Assembly (NCBI RefSeq): GCF_027533645.1 | Contig: NZ_JAQAGY010000014.1 | Location: 62,001 to 126,000 of the forward strand | From: Paenibacillus caseinilyticus | Lineage (GTDB): Bacteria; Bacillota; Bacilli; Paenibacillales; NBRC-103111 | Direction of reading: 5' to 3' | DNA: 64,000 nucleotides | Shown: piece by piece, positions 46,541 through 54,710 of the stretch | Position numbering within the stretch: the stretch's first letter is position 1 | How the letters are laid out: each line of letters opens with the position of its first letter | Position numbers and translations under genes: made by a program | Notes under the pieces: generated by a model | The model's database searches: none | What the model saw: the letters and a program-made list of their open reading frames with translations, nothing else | What the model was told of the DNA's origin: nothing

Positions 46541-46729
46541 ATGACGGACCACCCCAAGGGACACGTGGAGTTCCACCCGCCGGCCGTAAGGCTTGCGGCC
46601 GATTTGCCTGGAGACGAAGACATGCGGGAGCATCTCGAGGAGACGATGGCCAGCGACGGCTATCCGGGCTCTTGTGCCGTGATCGGCACGCAGGGACTAG
46701 CGCAGACGGAGCAGGAATCGGATCAATGA
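46541..46729 (+). CDS. Small hypothetical protein
   Basis: A 62-residue acidic protein (MTDHPKGHVEFHPPAVRLAA) with AAGGAGG 11 nt upstream of ATG. No membrane segment, no recognised family. A terminator-like hairpin follows at 46794. Confidence 0.55.
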   Translation: MTDHPKGHVEFHPPAVRLAADLPGDEDMREHLEETMASDGYPGSCAVIGTQGLAQTEQESDQ

Positions 46730-46793
46730 TGCAGGAAGAATGACTTTTTGCGTCTACCGGAATGTAGGAAGTGGAAGTGGAAGGCGCAAGGAG

Positions 46794-46837
46794 AAGCCAC
46801 CGAATGCACGGGTTTGCCCCGTTGCGGTGGTTTTTTT
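46794..46837 (+). terminator. Rho-independent terminator
   Basis: AAGCCACCGAA and TTGCGGTGGTT outer arms with an inner CACGGG/CCCCGT pairing, followed by T7. Confidence 0.85.
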
Positions 46838-46890
46838 GCGTTAGATCATTACTGGCATCAAATTTGCTGGAAACAAATACCGGATTAACC

Positions 46891-46918
46891 AAAACCGTTT
46901 TGGCCGCTTCTCCGTCTA
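46891..46918 (+). promoter_or_regulatory. ECF-type promoter of the sigma/anti-sigma operon
   Basis: AAAACC (46891-46896), 16 bp and CGTCTA (46913-46918) match the AAC-N16-CGTC form of extracytoplasmic-function promoters. It lies 25 bp before the sigma gene start, implying autoregulation. Confidence 0.7.
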
Positions 46919-46942
46919 ATGTACGAAAGGGAGTGGCAATGC

Positions 46943-47467
46943 ATGTCCTCTGAGGAGACGGTTCGCGCTGCGCAGCGGGGCGACGACGATGCGTTCTACT
47001 CGCTGGTTAGCGATCAGAAGGAGCAGCTGTACCGCATCGCGTACGCCTACCTAAGGAGTGAGCCCGAGGCGCTGGAAGCGATCCAGGAAGTGACATGCCG
47101 GGCTTATTTGAAGCTGCCGAGGCTTAGGGAACCGAAGTATTTTGCCACGTGGCTGACCCGGATCCTGATCCATTATTGTATCGACGAGCGCAAACGCAGG
47201 CGCAGGGTGCTTCCCGTACCGCATACCCGCGAGGAGGCTGCGGCCGCTGATGCGCCCGACGATAGAATCCGCATGGAGCAAGCTGTAGAGCGGCTGAAGC
47301 CGAAGCTGCGGCATGTCATCGTGCTGAAATATTATCAGGATATGACGCTGTCAGAGATTGCCTCTTTGCTGGAGCGGCCGGAAGGCACGGTGAAGTCCTG
47401 GCTCCACCAAGCTTTGAAGGAGCTTCGCAGAACGGTTGGGGAGGAAGAGGGATATGACTATGCATGA
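46943..47467 (+). CDS. ECF RNA polymerase sigma factor
   Basis: A 174-residue sigma-70 family ECF factor. Region 2 spans DDAFYSLVSDQKEQLYRIAY to FATWLTRILIHYCIDE, and region 4 is KLRHVIVLKYYQDMTLSEIA with the HTH ERPEGTVKSWLHQALKELRR. ATG 46943 is chosen: AAAGGGAG is 8 nt upstream, and the earlier ATG at 46919 directly follows the -10. It overlaps the next gene by 14 bp, the usual coupling with an anti-sigma factor. Confidence 0.93.
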   Translation: MSSEETVRAAQRGDDDAFYSLVSDQKEQLYRIAYAYLRSEPEALEAIQEVTCRAYLKLPRLREPKYFATWLTRILIHYCIDERKRRRRVLPVPHTREEAAAADAPDDRIRMEQAVERLKPKLRHVIVLKYYQDMTLSEIASLLERPEGTVKSWLHQALKELRRTVGEEEGYDYA

Positions 47468-48920
47468 CCGCGGAGAATCCGAGGTAGAGGCGATCCTGGA
47501 GCAGTCCGGCTTACGGCACAAGGGCTTGCAGCTGCCGCAGGAGGAGCAGCTGAGCCTGCGGATTCGAATCGGTATCGACGAGGGGAAGCGGGAGAAGCGG
47601 AAGCTGGCGGTTCGCCGCAAACGGTGGATAGGCTGCGCTGCAGCGGCATGCCTTGTATTCCTGCTCTTCAGTGCCGGTATCCGGGTCTCGCCTGTGTTCG
47701 CTTCTGCGCTGCGGGAGATCCCCGGCCTAAGCGTGTTCGTCCGGCTGGTACAGGAGACATCCGACCAGGGGGTTCAGCTAGCTGTGGCTAATGAGTATAT
47801 ACAGCCGATCGGCGCCTCGGATGAGAAGGAAGGATTGACGTTCACGGTAGATGCGATCTCGGCCGATGACGCCCGGCTGGTGGTGTTCTATTCCGTCCGG
47901 AGTGCAGTTAACGATCAGGGGGTCGCTCTGACCGAACCGGAGGTGATGGACAGCTCCGGCCGCCATCTGCAAGCCAGTTGGTCGTGGGGCCAGCCTCAGC
48001 GGCTGGAGGGTGCGGGGGAATCGGATGAAGAGGGCGTGCAGCGCGGTACACTGGATATCCGGATGGCAGAGGGGGTTCCCATGCCGGCGGAGGTGCGGCT
48101 GCGCGTGCAGGTCGCAGCCCTCCCCGAGGAGCATTCTCCGGCGTACAGCACCCTGGGTGGTCCGGATGGCGAACCGGTGGAGATGGGCGCAGCCTTCAAG
48201 ATCGACCGCAGCCGGTTCGAGACCTTGAAACGGGAGCTGGACATTCACCGGACCCTATTAATGGAAGGCCAGCGGATCGAAGTAGTGAAAGCGACCGTTT
48301 CGCCCTTGCGGATTAACGTCCAATTCCGGTATGACGAAGCGAACTCGAAGCAGGTTTTTGATCAGGTCGATATGCGGCTGACGGACGACACCGGGCACGT
48401 CTGGCAATCGATTGGCGGGTCGGAAGATTCGAAGGATGGAGATACCGTCACGTTCGAAAGCTCCTATTATCACAAACCGAAGGCGTTGTATCTGGAAGGC
48501 TCCATGTTCCGGGCCCTGGATAAGGACGACATGTCCATTGTGATCAACACCGAGACGCAGGAAGTGCTGAAGGCTCCGGATCAGAAGATGGTGCTAGGGG
48601 GTATCAGCAAAGAAGAGGACGGCGGGCTTCTGAAGATGACGCTGCGGCTGAAAGGCATCGCCGCGGATGATCATCTGGTAGGGTATAACCTCTTTGACGG
48701 ATCGGGGTTCACGGATGCGCAGGGGCGAGAATTCCCGATGGGGCATCCGGATCCGAAGAACACGATAACCGGTATGTATAGCGATGATGTACAGACTAGG
48801 TTCTATTATATTGCTGACAAGCCCTATGTCCAGCCGCTGTCTTTCCATGTGGGCGGATATCCAGCCTATATTCGGGAGCCGTATCGTCTTCAAATTTTTA
48901 CAAGTGAAGCCAACGAATAA
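47454..48920 (+). CDS. DUF4179-domain anti-sigma factor, membrane-bound
   Basis: A 488-residue protein. A cytoplasmic N-terminal part (about residues 1-52), one membrane helix (about 57-75), a DUF4179-like region that starts VSPVFASALREIPGLSVFVR, and a large extracytoplasmic beta-rich region with repeated ligand-type folds (DUF5643-like C-terminus) follow in order. It is coupled to the ECF sigma gene, so it should sequester that factor until an envelope signal is sensed. Confidence 0.85.
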   Translation: MTMHDRGESEVEAILEQSGLRHKGLQLPQEEQLSLRIRIGIDEGKREKRKLAVRRKRWIGCAAAACLVFLLFSAGIRVSPVFASALREIPGLSVFVRLVQETSDQGVQLAVANEYIQPIGASDEKEGLTFTVDAISADDARLVVFYSVRSAVNDQGVALTEPEVMDSSGRHLQASWSWGQPQRLEGAGESDEEGVQRGTLDIRMAEGVPMPAEVRLRVQVAALPEEHSPAYSTLGGPDGEPVEMGAAFKIDRSRFETLKRELDIHRTLLMEGQRIEVVKATVSPLRINVQFRYDEANSKQVFDQVDMRLTDDTGHVWQSIGGSEDSKDGDTVTFESSYYHKPKALYLEGSMFRALDKDDMSIVINTETQEVLKAPDQKMVLGGISKEEDGGLLKMTLRLKGIAADDHLVGYNLFDGSGFTDAQGREFPMGHPDPKNTITGMYSDDVQTRFYYIADKPYVQPLSFHVGGYPAYIREPYRLQIFTSEANE

Positions 48921-48955
48921 ATAGCAGCCATAGTCTCGAAAGTCTCGCAGTAAAG

Positions 48956-49010
48956 AACACCGTCACTTCGCTTTTCCGGCCGTTTAGGGAAAGAGAGCCG
49001 GTGTTTTTGT
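48956..49010 (+). terminator. Terminator of the first ECF operon
   Basis: AACACCG and CGGTGTT arms, a loop of about 36 nt, then TTTTTGT. Confidence 0.65.
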
Positions 49011-49161
49011 CATTTTTTAGAACGTTCCTGTGTCTCTTGTCCTCCAATAAAGTCGGAATTTGTAATTTTATTTTGCACAAACTGGATGTTTTGTTGTACT
49101 ATACCCATGGGAGAGCCTGATTCTGATAGAACAGGCAGGAGAGAGAGGAGAGAGTTTAAGA

Positions 49162-49944
49162 ATGTTACCATGGCTTCTCATGTTGATGCTCGTTACAGAA
49201 CCGAACGGGCAAGCGGGACAAGCAGCCGGGACGATGACACAAATCCAGCAGGCCGCCGCGGCTTGGGGACAGCAGGAGGTGCGGAGATCGGAGCGGGAGG
49301 CCGGCTCCCTGTATAATTATTCGAAGCAGCTGGCCAAATCCCGAAAAAAAGTAGTGTTCGGTACCCTGGGCAGCAGCGTAACTGCGGGAGCCGGTTCGTC
49401 AGGGCCGGATAAGACCTGGTCCTATCTCGTATATGATCGGCTGACCAAGGATGTGGGGGCGGGCAAATTCAGCTATGAGAATACCGGATTCGGCGGGTAT
49501 TCCACCAACGGCATAGTAAAGGAAAATAAAGTAAGCGTGGTCGCCAAGCAGAACCTGGATATGATTTTTTTCGAAACATGCCTGATCAATGACTATGGAA
49601 CCAACGTGCCGATCGATCAAACCAAATCGAATCTCCAAGCGATTGTAAAGCAAATGCAGACGGAAATGCCAAACACCCGGTTGGTGTTGACTTCGGCCAA
49701 TCCGATCAAAAAAACGTATCCGAACAAAGTAGGGCTTACATACGAAGACTACGTGAATCAAGCCGGTGATTACATTGTACAGAATGGCTGGACCTATTTT
49801 GATATTTATCATCCGTTTTTGGAGGAAATGAAAAAATCCAACCTGACAATCAATGACTTGCTGGTTGACGATGCGCATCCGAATGATAAAGGCTACGCGA
49901 TCTGGGGAAACATTTTAAATGAGTACATATACGGTAAGCGGTAA
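49162..49944 (+). CDS. SGNH/GDSL-family hydrolase
   Basis: A 260-residue secreted or membrane-tethered hydrolase. The N-terminus is a short hydrophobic segment (MLPWLLMLMLV). Block I is VVFGTLGSSVTAGAGSSG with the catalytic Ser, and block V is VDDAHPNDKGYAIWG with the Asp-x-x-His pair. The middle TGFGGYSTNGI fits block II. GGAGAGAG precedes ATG. Deacetylation or esterase activity on surface polysaccharide is plausible, but the substrate is unknown. Confidence 0.85.
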   Translation: MLPWLLMLMLVTEPNGQAGQAAGTMTQIQQAAAAWGQQEVRRSEREAGSLYNYSKQLAKSRKKVVFGTLGSSVTAGAGSSGPDKTWSYLVYDRLTKDVGAGKFSYENTGFGGYSTNGIVKENKVSVVAKQNLDMIFFETCLINDYGTNVPIDQTKSNLQAIVKQMQTEMPNTRLVLTSANPIKKTYPNKVGLTYEDYVNQAGDYIVQNGWTYFDIYHPFLEEMKKSNLTINDLLVDDAHPNDKGYAIWGNILNEYIYGKR

Positions 49945-50007
49945 AAAGAAACACACACAGATGATGCGCAGATGTACATGGTCATGTGCGTTATTGAGAA
50001 AAATGGT

Positions 50008-50044
50008 GAAAACGCATTCCAAAACGGGATGCGTTTTCGTTTTT
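50008..50044 (+). terminator. Terminator of the SGNH hydrolase gene
   Basis: GAAAACGCAT and ATGCGTTTTC arms followed by GTTTTT. Confidence 0.85.
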
Positions 50045-50212
50045 AAACACACACAGATTCAGCATTTGGAATTCCCGTGAATCAGGATCTGCGCTGGACA
50101 ACGGGTACCGCTTGGTCGGCACGGTTGGCGCAATGCGGGGAACTAGAGGCGAGCTGCAGCAGGCGAGTGTACGAGCGAGTCTGTGGCTCTCTTATTAGCG
50201 GATAAATAAAAT

Positions 50213-50248
50213 ACACGAACCGGCAGGGTTCTCCCAACCGGTTCGTGT
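50213..50248 (-). terminator. Terminator of the small peptide gene
   Basis: ACACGAACCGG and CCGGTTCGTGT form an 11-bp stem. On the minus strand it is followed by ATTTTATTT, fitting transcription of the 34-residue reading frame at 50282-50386. Confidence 0.7.
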
Positions 50249-50281
50249 AATATCGAATCAATGATGTCTAAAGCTTATTGT

Positions 50282-50386
50282 TTAGTGGTACGCACGAATT
50301 TTCCAACATCCTTTTTGATGTATACCAAACCCAGGTGTAAATACTGCAGCCAGCGTGACATTTGCCACCTTTGACGTTCTTTTCAT
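50282..50386 (-). CDS. Possible 34-residue peptide
   Basis: A short reading frame starting MKRTSKVANVTLAAVFTPG and ending GCWKIRAYH. AGGAGG lies 5 nt before ATG and a good terminator follows 35 bp after the stop, an arrangement unlikely for noise. The peptide has a basic start, a hydrophobic centre, a Gly-rich turn and one Cys-Trp. It could be a secreted signal, toxin or bacteriocin-like peptide, or a leader. No maturation or transport gene is adjacent. The remaining 49945-50749 gap shows no other gene. Confidence 0.5.
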   Translation of the reverse strand: MKRTSKVANVTLAAVFTPGFGIHQKGCWKIRAYH

Positions 50387-50586
50387 ACCAACCTCCTACA
50401 TGACGTTTTCTGCGCTAGCAGCACAGCCGTTCCCGTCACATAACTCCAGCCAACGTTAGTCATTTAGTACCTACCCAGACGGAACATTATTAAATGCTTA
50501 TTGTACCTCATGCTATCGGCTCTAAGCCAGCAAAAGGCACTGGCCAAGATCCGGTACCGCCGCTGTGGGTTACCCGCAACGATACA

Positions 50587-50629
50587 AGGGGCTCTAGGGC
50601 AGCGAAAATCACGCCGTCCTAGAGCCCCT
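50587..50629. repeat. 12-bp perfect inverted repeat
   Basis: AGGGGCTCTAGG and CCTAGAGCCCCT with a 19-nt loop, in the gap before the secreted protein; possibly its bidirectional terminator. Confidence 0.65.
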
Positions 50630-50749
50630 ATGTTCCTGCACTTGCTTGACACCCTCCACGGAGCAAGCCGGGCGGATCCGGAGAAGCAGGGCTTTTTTGA
50701 GGGAGCATCTTTTTTCCAAATGGATAGCTAGATGTCTGCAAGCTACGGC

Positions 50750-51082
50750 TTACTCTGAAACCTTCTCGAATACGCCAAAGCTGACAACTAACTGCTTAGT
50801 CTCAGCGTTAAGCTGCTCTTCTCCGTTAGCAATTTCACTCGGCTTAAAGTTCCCAGGTTGAGCCGCCCGTTTGAAGACACCGTATTTATTATGTATCTCG
50901 GCAACGGAGGTCTTTCGATTCTCATAATCTTGAGGGGTCAATGGAACAATTTCACCACCGGATGATTGGTTAGCTGATGTATTTGAGCCATGGCTACTAA
51001 CAAAACTATTTGCTGCCCAAAGACCAGAAACGGTGATAGCACTAGCGACACAAATAACGCCAATTTTCTTGAAATTCGTCAT
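50750..51082 (-). CDS. Secreted hypothetical protein
   Basis: A 110-residue protein with a signal or anchor segment (KKIGVICVASAITVSGLWAA), a Ser-rich linker and a polar C-terminal part containing VPLTPQDYENRKTSVAEIHN. ATG 51082 is chosen because AAGGAGGG lies about 9 nt upstream; the longer reading from 51178 lacks one. No family is recognised. It diverges from the AT-rich ECF operon. Confidence 0.7.
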   Translation of the reverse strand: MTNFKKIGVICVASAITVSGLWAANSFVSSHGSNTSANQSSGGEIVPLTPQDYENRKTSVAEIHNKYGVFKRAAQPGNFKPSEIANGEEQLNAETKQLVVSFGVFEKVSE

Positions 51083-51246
51083 AAAGTACAACCCTCCTTG
51101 ATGCGTACCTGTATACAACATTATGAAGAAATTTACAATATTAGTCAATATAACCTTTACCCCAAGCGGCGGGGCCAAGAGAACTGTCCCTGTCCGTGTC
51201 CTCCCTGAGGGAAATCTGGAAGGGTTTCATTTTTGTCTTTATTAAG

Positions 51247-51275
51247 GGAACCTTATCATTTCTGGTGCAGTCTAA
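51247..51275 (+). promoter_or_regulatory. ECF-type promoter of the second sigma operon
   Basis: GGAACC (51247-51252), about 16 bp and AGTCTAA (51269-51275) fit an ECF promoter, suggesting autoregulation by the sigma factor encoded downstream. Confidence 0.6.
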
Positions 51276-51298
51276 TTATACGGGGGGAGAGGTTGATT

Positions 51299-51829
51299 GT
51301 GGATGAAACAATAAAATATGTAAGCAAAATGGATTTAGCAGATTTTAGAGGGATCATGGAGTCATACGGCCAGGATATTTGGAACTACGCTTATTTCCTT
51401 ACAGGAAAATCAGATGTAGCTGATGATATATCGCAAGAAACATTCATACGGGCATACAGATCTCTAAATACCTTTCGCGGTAATTCTTCATTAAAAACTT
51501 GGTTATTAAAAATTGCTCATAACCTAACCTATGACTATAGAAAGAAAAGTTTCTTTAAAAGGATTGTTTTAATGGAGGTTGTCAATAAGATTGGTACAAG
51601 CCCATCGGCAGAAAAAGAGTATTTTTCTGAGAAGACCGTCGATGATATATGGTCTATAGTTCAAACACTTCCGTTAAAATTAAGAGAAGTTTTATTATTA
51701 GACGTTGTACATTATATGAAACTCCAAGAGATTTCCGAGTTCCTAGATATCCCTCTAGGAACAGTAAAATCAAGATTACATAGAGCCAGGATCATTGTGG
51801 CAAAACAGTTAGAATTGGAGGACAGATGA
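51299..51829 (+). CDS. ECF RNA polymerase sigma factor, AT-rich operon
   Basis: A 176-residue ECF factor. Region 2 includes NYAYFLTGKSDVADDISQET and SLKTWLLKIAHNLTYDYRKK; region 4 includes LPLKLREVLLLDVVHYMKLQ and the HTH LDIPLGTVKSRLHRARIIVA. The GTG start is preceded by GGGGGGAGAGG. Codon use is strikingly AT-rich compared with the first ECF system at 46.9 kb, indicating separate and probably recent acquisition. Confidence 0.92.
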   Translation: MDETIKYVSKMDLADFRGIMESYGQDIWNYAYFLTGKSDVADDISQETFIRAYRSLNTFRGNSSLKTWLLKIAHNLTYDYRKKSFFKRIVLMEVVNKIGTSPSAEKEYFSEKTVDDIWSIVQTLPLKLREVLLLDVVHYMKLQEISEFLDIPLGTVKSRLHRARIIVAKQLELEDR

Positions 51830-51832
51830 GTA

Positions 51833-52852
51833 ATGGAACAACGACCGGCTTGGTATAAGAGAATGGAAAAAGAACCGTTCTATAGAAAAACATTTACTTT
51901 GAAGAATATTCAGAATGTAGAAAGTGAACTTAGAAAAGGAAGATCCCTAAAGAAATCCCGTCGACTTTTAGGAAGTAGTGGGGTTTTAATAGCAGCTGCT
52001 GTGGCTGCGCTTTTCTTCTATTTCACTAACCCCAAATCAGAAGAGCAATTAACTTCTCTAGATACGGTTGCTTCTGTCATCGATACAACTAGTTCAAACG
52101 CAATTGTACATCAAAAAATAGAAGTTGAACATGTTAGCATATTTGACAAAATGCTCAACTCCATGGACTATTTTAAAACAGTACATGGGTCTTATATTGT
52201 AAAAGATATTCGTTCAAATGTTGAACATATTGTAGAATGTTGGATCGATGAAGGACAAACTCCCAGTTCTTATGTAAGTACGAAAGGTACCTCTCCTATG
52301 AGTAAATCCCTAATTGTTATAAATGATGGGGAATATCGAATGCAGATCGTTCCTGATAAGGATGGGCAGATTAGTTATAGTAAAGAGAAAATTAATTTCG
52401 AAAATATGAATAAAAGTGAGGCGCGATTTTATAAAGAGAACGGAAACGCTTATTGGGAAAAGAGAGGAGATTTAGCAGGGGCTGAACATGCCGAAATGAT
52501 CTTCCCGCAAACCTTTGCATTTTGGATGGTTAATCCTATAAGCATGGAACCTGAATATCAAGAAACAGAACACATCAAAATGCTTGATAGAGATGTTACA
52601 GTTTTGGAAGGTAAACTAAGCTTAAACATAAAAGAAAAACAAGGAGCCTCGCATTTCAAATACTGGGTTGATACCGCTACAGGGGTAATGATGAAGATGA
52701 TCCTATCTGATGAAAAAAACGCACCTGTCTATGAAATGAACATGGTTTCAATAACCTACGATAAAAATATAGAGCGTTCTACATTTTCTACAGAGCCCCA
52801 AAACTCTTGGAAAGAGTCAAAACAAATCGTAAGGAGTGCTCCAACCCCCTAA
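51833..52852 (+). CDS. Membrane-bound sigma-factor regulator
   Basis: A 339-residue protein encoded 3 bp after the ECF gene, with GGAGG upstream. It has a basic cytoplasmic part (about residues 1-47), one membrane helix (about 48-66) and a beta-rich outer domain with LolA/RseB-like character (QIVPDKDGQISYSKEKINF, TVLEGKLSLNIKEKQ, YWVDTATGVMMKM). It is the probable cognate anti-sigma or sensor. No zinc-anti-sigma His-Cys motif is seen. Confidence 0.75.
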   Translation: MEQRPAWYKRMEKEPFYRKTFTLKNIQNVESELRKGRSLKKSRRLLGSSGVLIAAAVAALFFYFTNPKSEEQLTSLDTVASVIDTTSSNAIVHQKIEVEHVSIFDKMLNSMDYFKTVHGSYIVKDIRSNVEHIVECWIDEGQTPSSYVSTKGTSPMSKSLIVINDGEYRMQIVPDKDGQISYSKEKINFENMNKSEARFYKENGNAYWEKRGDLAGAEHAEMIFPQTFAFWMVNPISMEPEYQETEHIKMLDRDVTVLEGKLSLNIKEKQGASHFKYWVDTATGVMMKMILSDEKNAPVYEMNMVSITYDKNIERSTFSTEPQNSWKESKQIVRSAPTP

Positions 52853-53281
52853 AAAACTAAACGCATTTTTCTGAGAATATTGTTGAATGAAATAACAGGA
52901 GGTGCCGTTTTAGCACAGCATGTTTTACACGATTCTTCAGGAAACGACTTCCTCTGAGGAGGGCAGCCCGCATTCCAACCGATAAAATATACCATTTCAA
53001 TTTGAAAAGTAATGGGTGATCATGGACGGCTAAAGGGTAGATGGTCCATAGGATTTCACTAACCATGGTACAAAAAATAATTGGGGCAGACAGCGATTTA
53101 TGCTGGTAAAAATACCAATTAGAAACCGAATAACTGGGGGATTCTCATAGGGCTATGGTTTTATGTAAGCCGAAAAAAATCATAGTAAATATTTACCTTG
53201 TACCCCTAAAAAAACCATGTTATCGTTTATTAGGCAGGCCGCCTTCATCCCAATCGCATAGTCCCAGCTTTAAAATCAGTA

Positions 53282-53331
53282 GAGCCTTTTTCGCCGCCCA
53301 GCAAGTGATTGGAAAAGAGGCTCATTTTTTT
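53282..53331 (+). terminator. Imperfect terminator in the gap before the biosynthetic cluster
   Basis: GAGCCTTTTTC pairs with GAAAAGAGGCTC (one bulge), followed by ATTTTTTT. The gap 52853-53453 otherwise holds no supported gene. Confidence 0.5.
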
Positions 53332-53453
53332 CGTTCTAAATGTCAGAATATTTTGTCTTTTTATGTCTAAAAAGGGACAGCAAGCTCTTAACTTTTTGGA
53401 GGGGGTGGTCTTCAACGTACTGCGCAATTAAAAAAATCTAGGAGGTCAAATGA

Positions 53454-54710
53454 TTGATTGCTCTATTATTTCCCGGCCAAGGCTCCCAGTACATAGGGAT
53501 GGGGAAAAGTCTGGCTGACACCTTTCCGATTGCCAGAAGAACGTTTGAAGAAGCGGATGACATCCTGAAGTTCGAGCTGTCCTCCTTGTGTTTTGAGGGC
53601 GAACGGCTGAAGCTGGCACAAACGGAATATACACAGCCTGCATTAGTGACAGCAGGTGTAGCCGCATATCGTGTCTATATGGACGAGATTGGCCTTAAGC
53701 CCGTGTTTGCTGCCGGGCACAGTCTTGGGGAGTTTACTGCCTTAGCCTGCAGCGGAGCGATATCCTTCGAGCATGCTCTGCAGATGGTACGGCAGCGCGG
53801 GCTGCTCATGCAGGGGGCTGATCCCGATGGCCAGGGCGTCATGCTGGCGGTTGGGCACGTGGATCTCAAGCATGCCCAGGAGATATGTATGCGGATTTCG
53901 TCAAAGGAAAAACCGGTTGTGATCGCTTGCCGCAACGCCCCCCGGCAGTTCGTGCTGTCCGGTCATCCAGAGGCGGTGCATCAGGCGGCGGAACAGCTCG
54001 GCAAGCATGCGGACGCCGTCATCACCCCCCTGAAGGTGAGTTCCGCTTTCCACAGCCCCCTGATGGAGCCAGCTGCCGGACAGTTCCAAGAGATCCTTTC
54101 CCAGTATGATTTGGGTCCGGGAGACTTCCCTGTGATCTCCAATGTGACGGCACTTCCGCATGATGGGGAGGATCGGGTGGAGCTCTTGACCCGGCAGCTG
54201 ACGGAGCCCGTTCGCTGGCAGGAATCGATGGAGTATCTGCAGCTTCAGAATGTGAAGCTGGCCATTGAGCTTGGGCCGGGGCAGGTGCTGCAGAAATTGA
54301 TGAAAACGAATGCAGAGAACATACGGACCGTGTCTTTGGGTGAGGCTGAGGATCTTCCAGAGATTCGAAGTGTGCTCAACCGAGAGAACACGCAGCCTTC
54401 TTTGATCGGAAAATGCCTGGCGATCGCCGTCGCGACCAAAAATCGCAATGAGGATCCAGGCGCTTATGCCAAAGGAGTCATTGAACCTTACCAGAAGGTG
54501 AAGAGCATCGTAAGGCAGCTGGATCAAACCAGGCAGGAGCCGACCCGGGAGCAGATGGTTACCGCCCTGTTGATGCTGCGTTCTGTATTCGAAACCAAAA
54601 GGGTACCGCTCATCGAGCAGCAAAAACGGCTGAAGCCCTTACTCCGTATGCCGCTCGCAGCTGAGTTAATGCTGTCGGAACAGGGGGACATCACATGGCC
54701 AAGCTTCTGA
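53454..54710 (+). CDS. Free-standing malonyl-CoA:ACP acyltransferase (trans-AT) with a C-terminal extension
   Basis: A 418-residue AT that loads acyl groups onto carrier domains. The signatures are LLFPGQGSQYIGMG, the nucleophile S90 in AAGHSLGEFTALACSGA, and H200 in VSSAFHSPLM. The start is TTG, 8 nt after AGGAGG; the ATG at 53450 is out of frame. The AT fold ends near residue 300. About 110 further residues (from about 310) with helical, charged character are not part of FabD-type ATs. The next gene has KS and ACP but no AT, so this protein is its likely trans-acting loader. The genes overlap by 16 bp. Malonyl specificity is inferred from family. Confidence 0.9.
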   Translation: MIALLFPGQGSQYIGMGKSLADTFPIARRTFEEADDILKFELSSLCFEGERLKLAQTEYTQPALVTAGVAAYRVYMDEIGLKPVFAAGHSLGEFTALACSGAISFEHALQMVRQRGLLMQGADPDGQGVMLAVGHVDLKHAQEICMRISSKEKPVVIACRNAPRQFVLSGHPEAVHQAAEQLGKHADAVITPLKVSSAFHSPLMEPAAGQFQEILSQYDLGPGDFPVISNVTALPHDGEDRVELLTRQLTEPVRWQESMEYLQLQNVKLAIELGPGQVLQKLMKTNAENIRTVSLGEAEDLPEIRSVLNRENTQPSLIGKCLAIAVATKNRNEDPGAYAKGVIEPYQKVKSIVRQLDQTRQEPTREQMVTALLMLRSVFETKRVPLIEQQKRLKPLLRMPLAAELMLSEQGDITWPSF

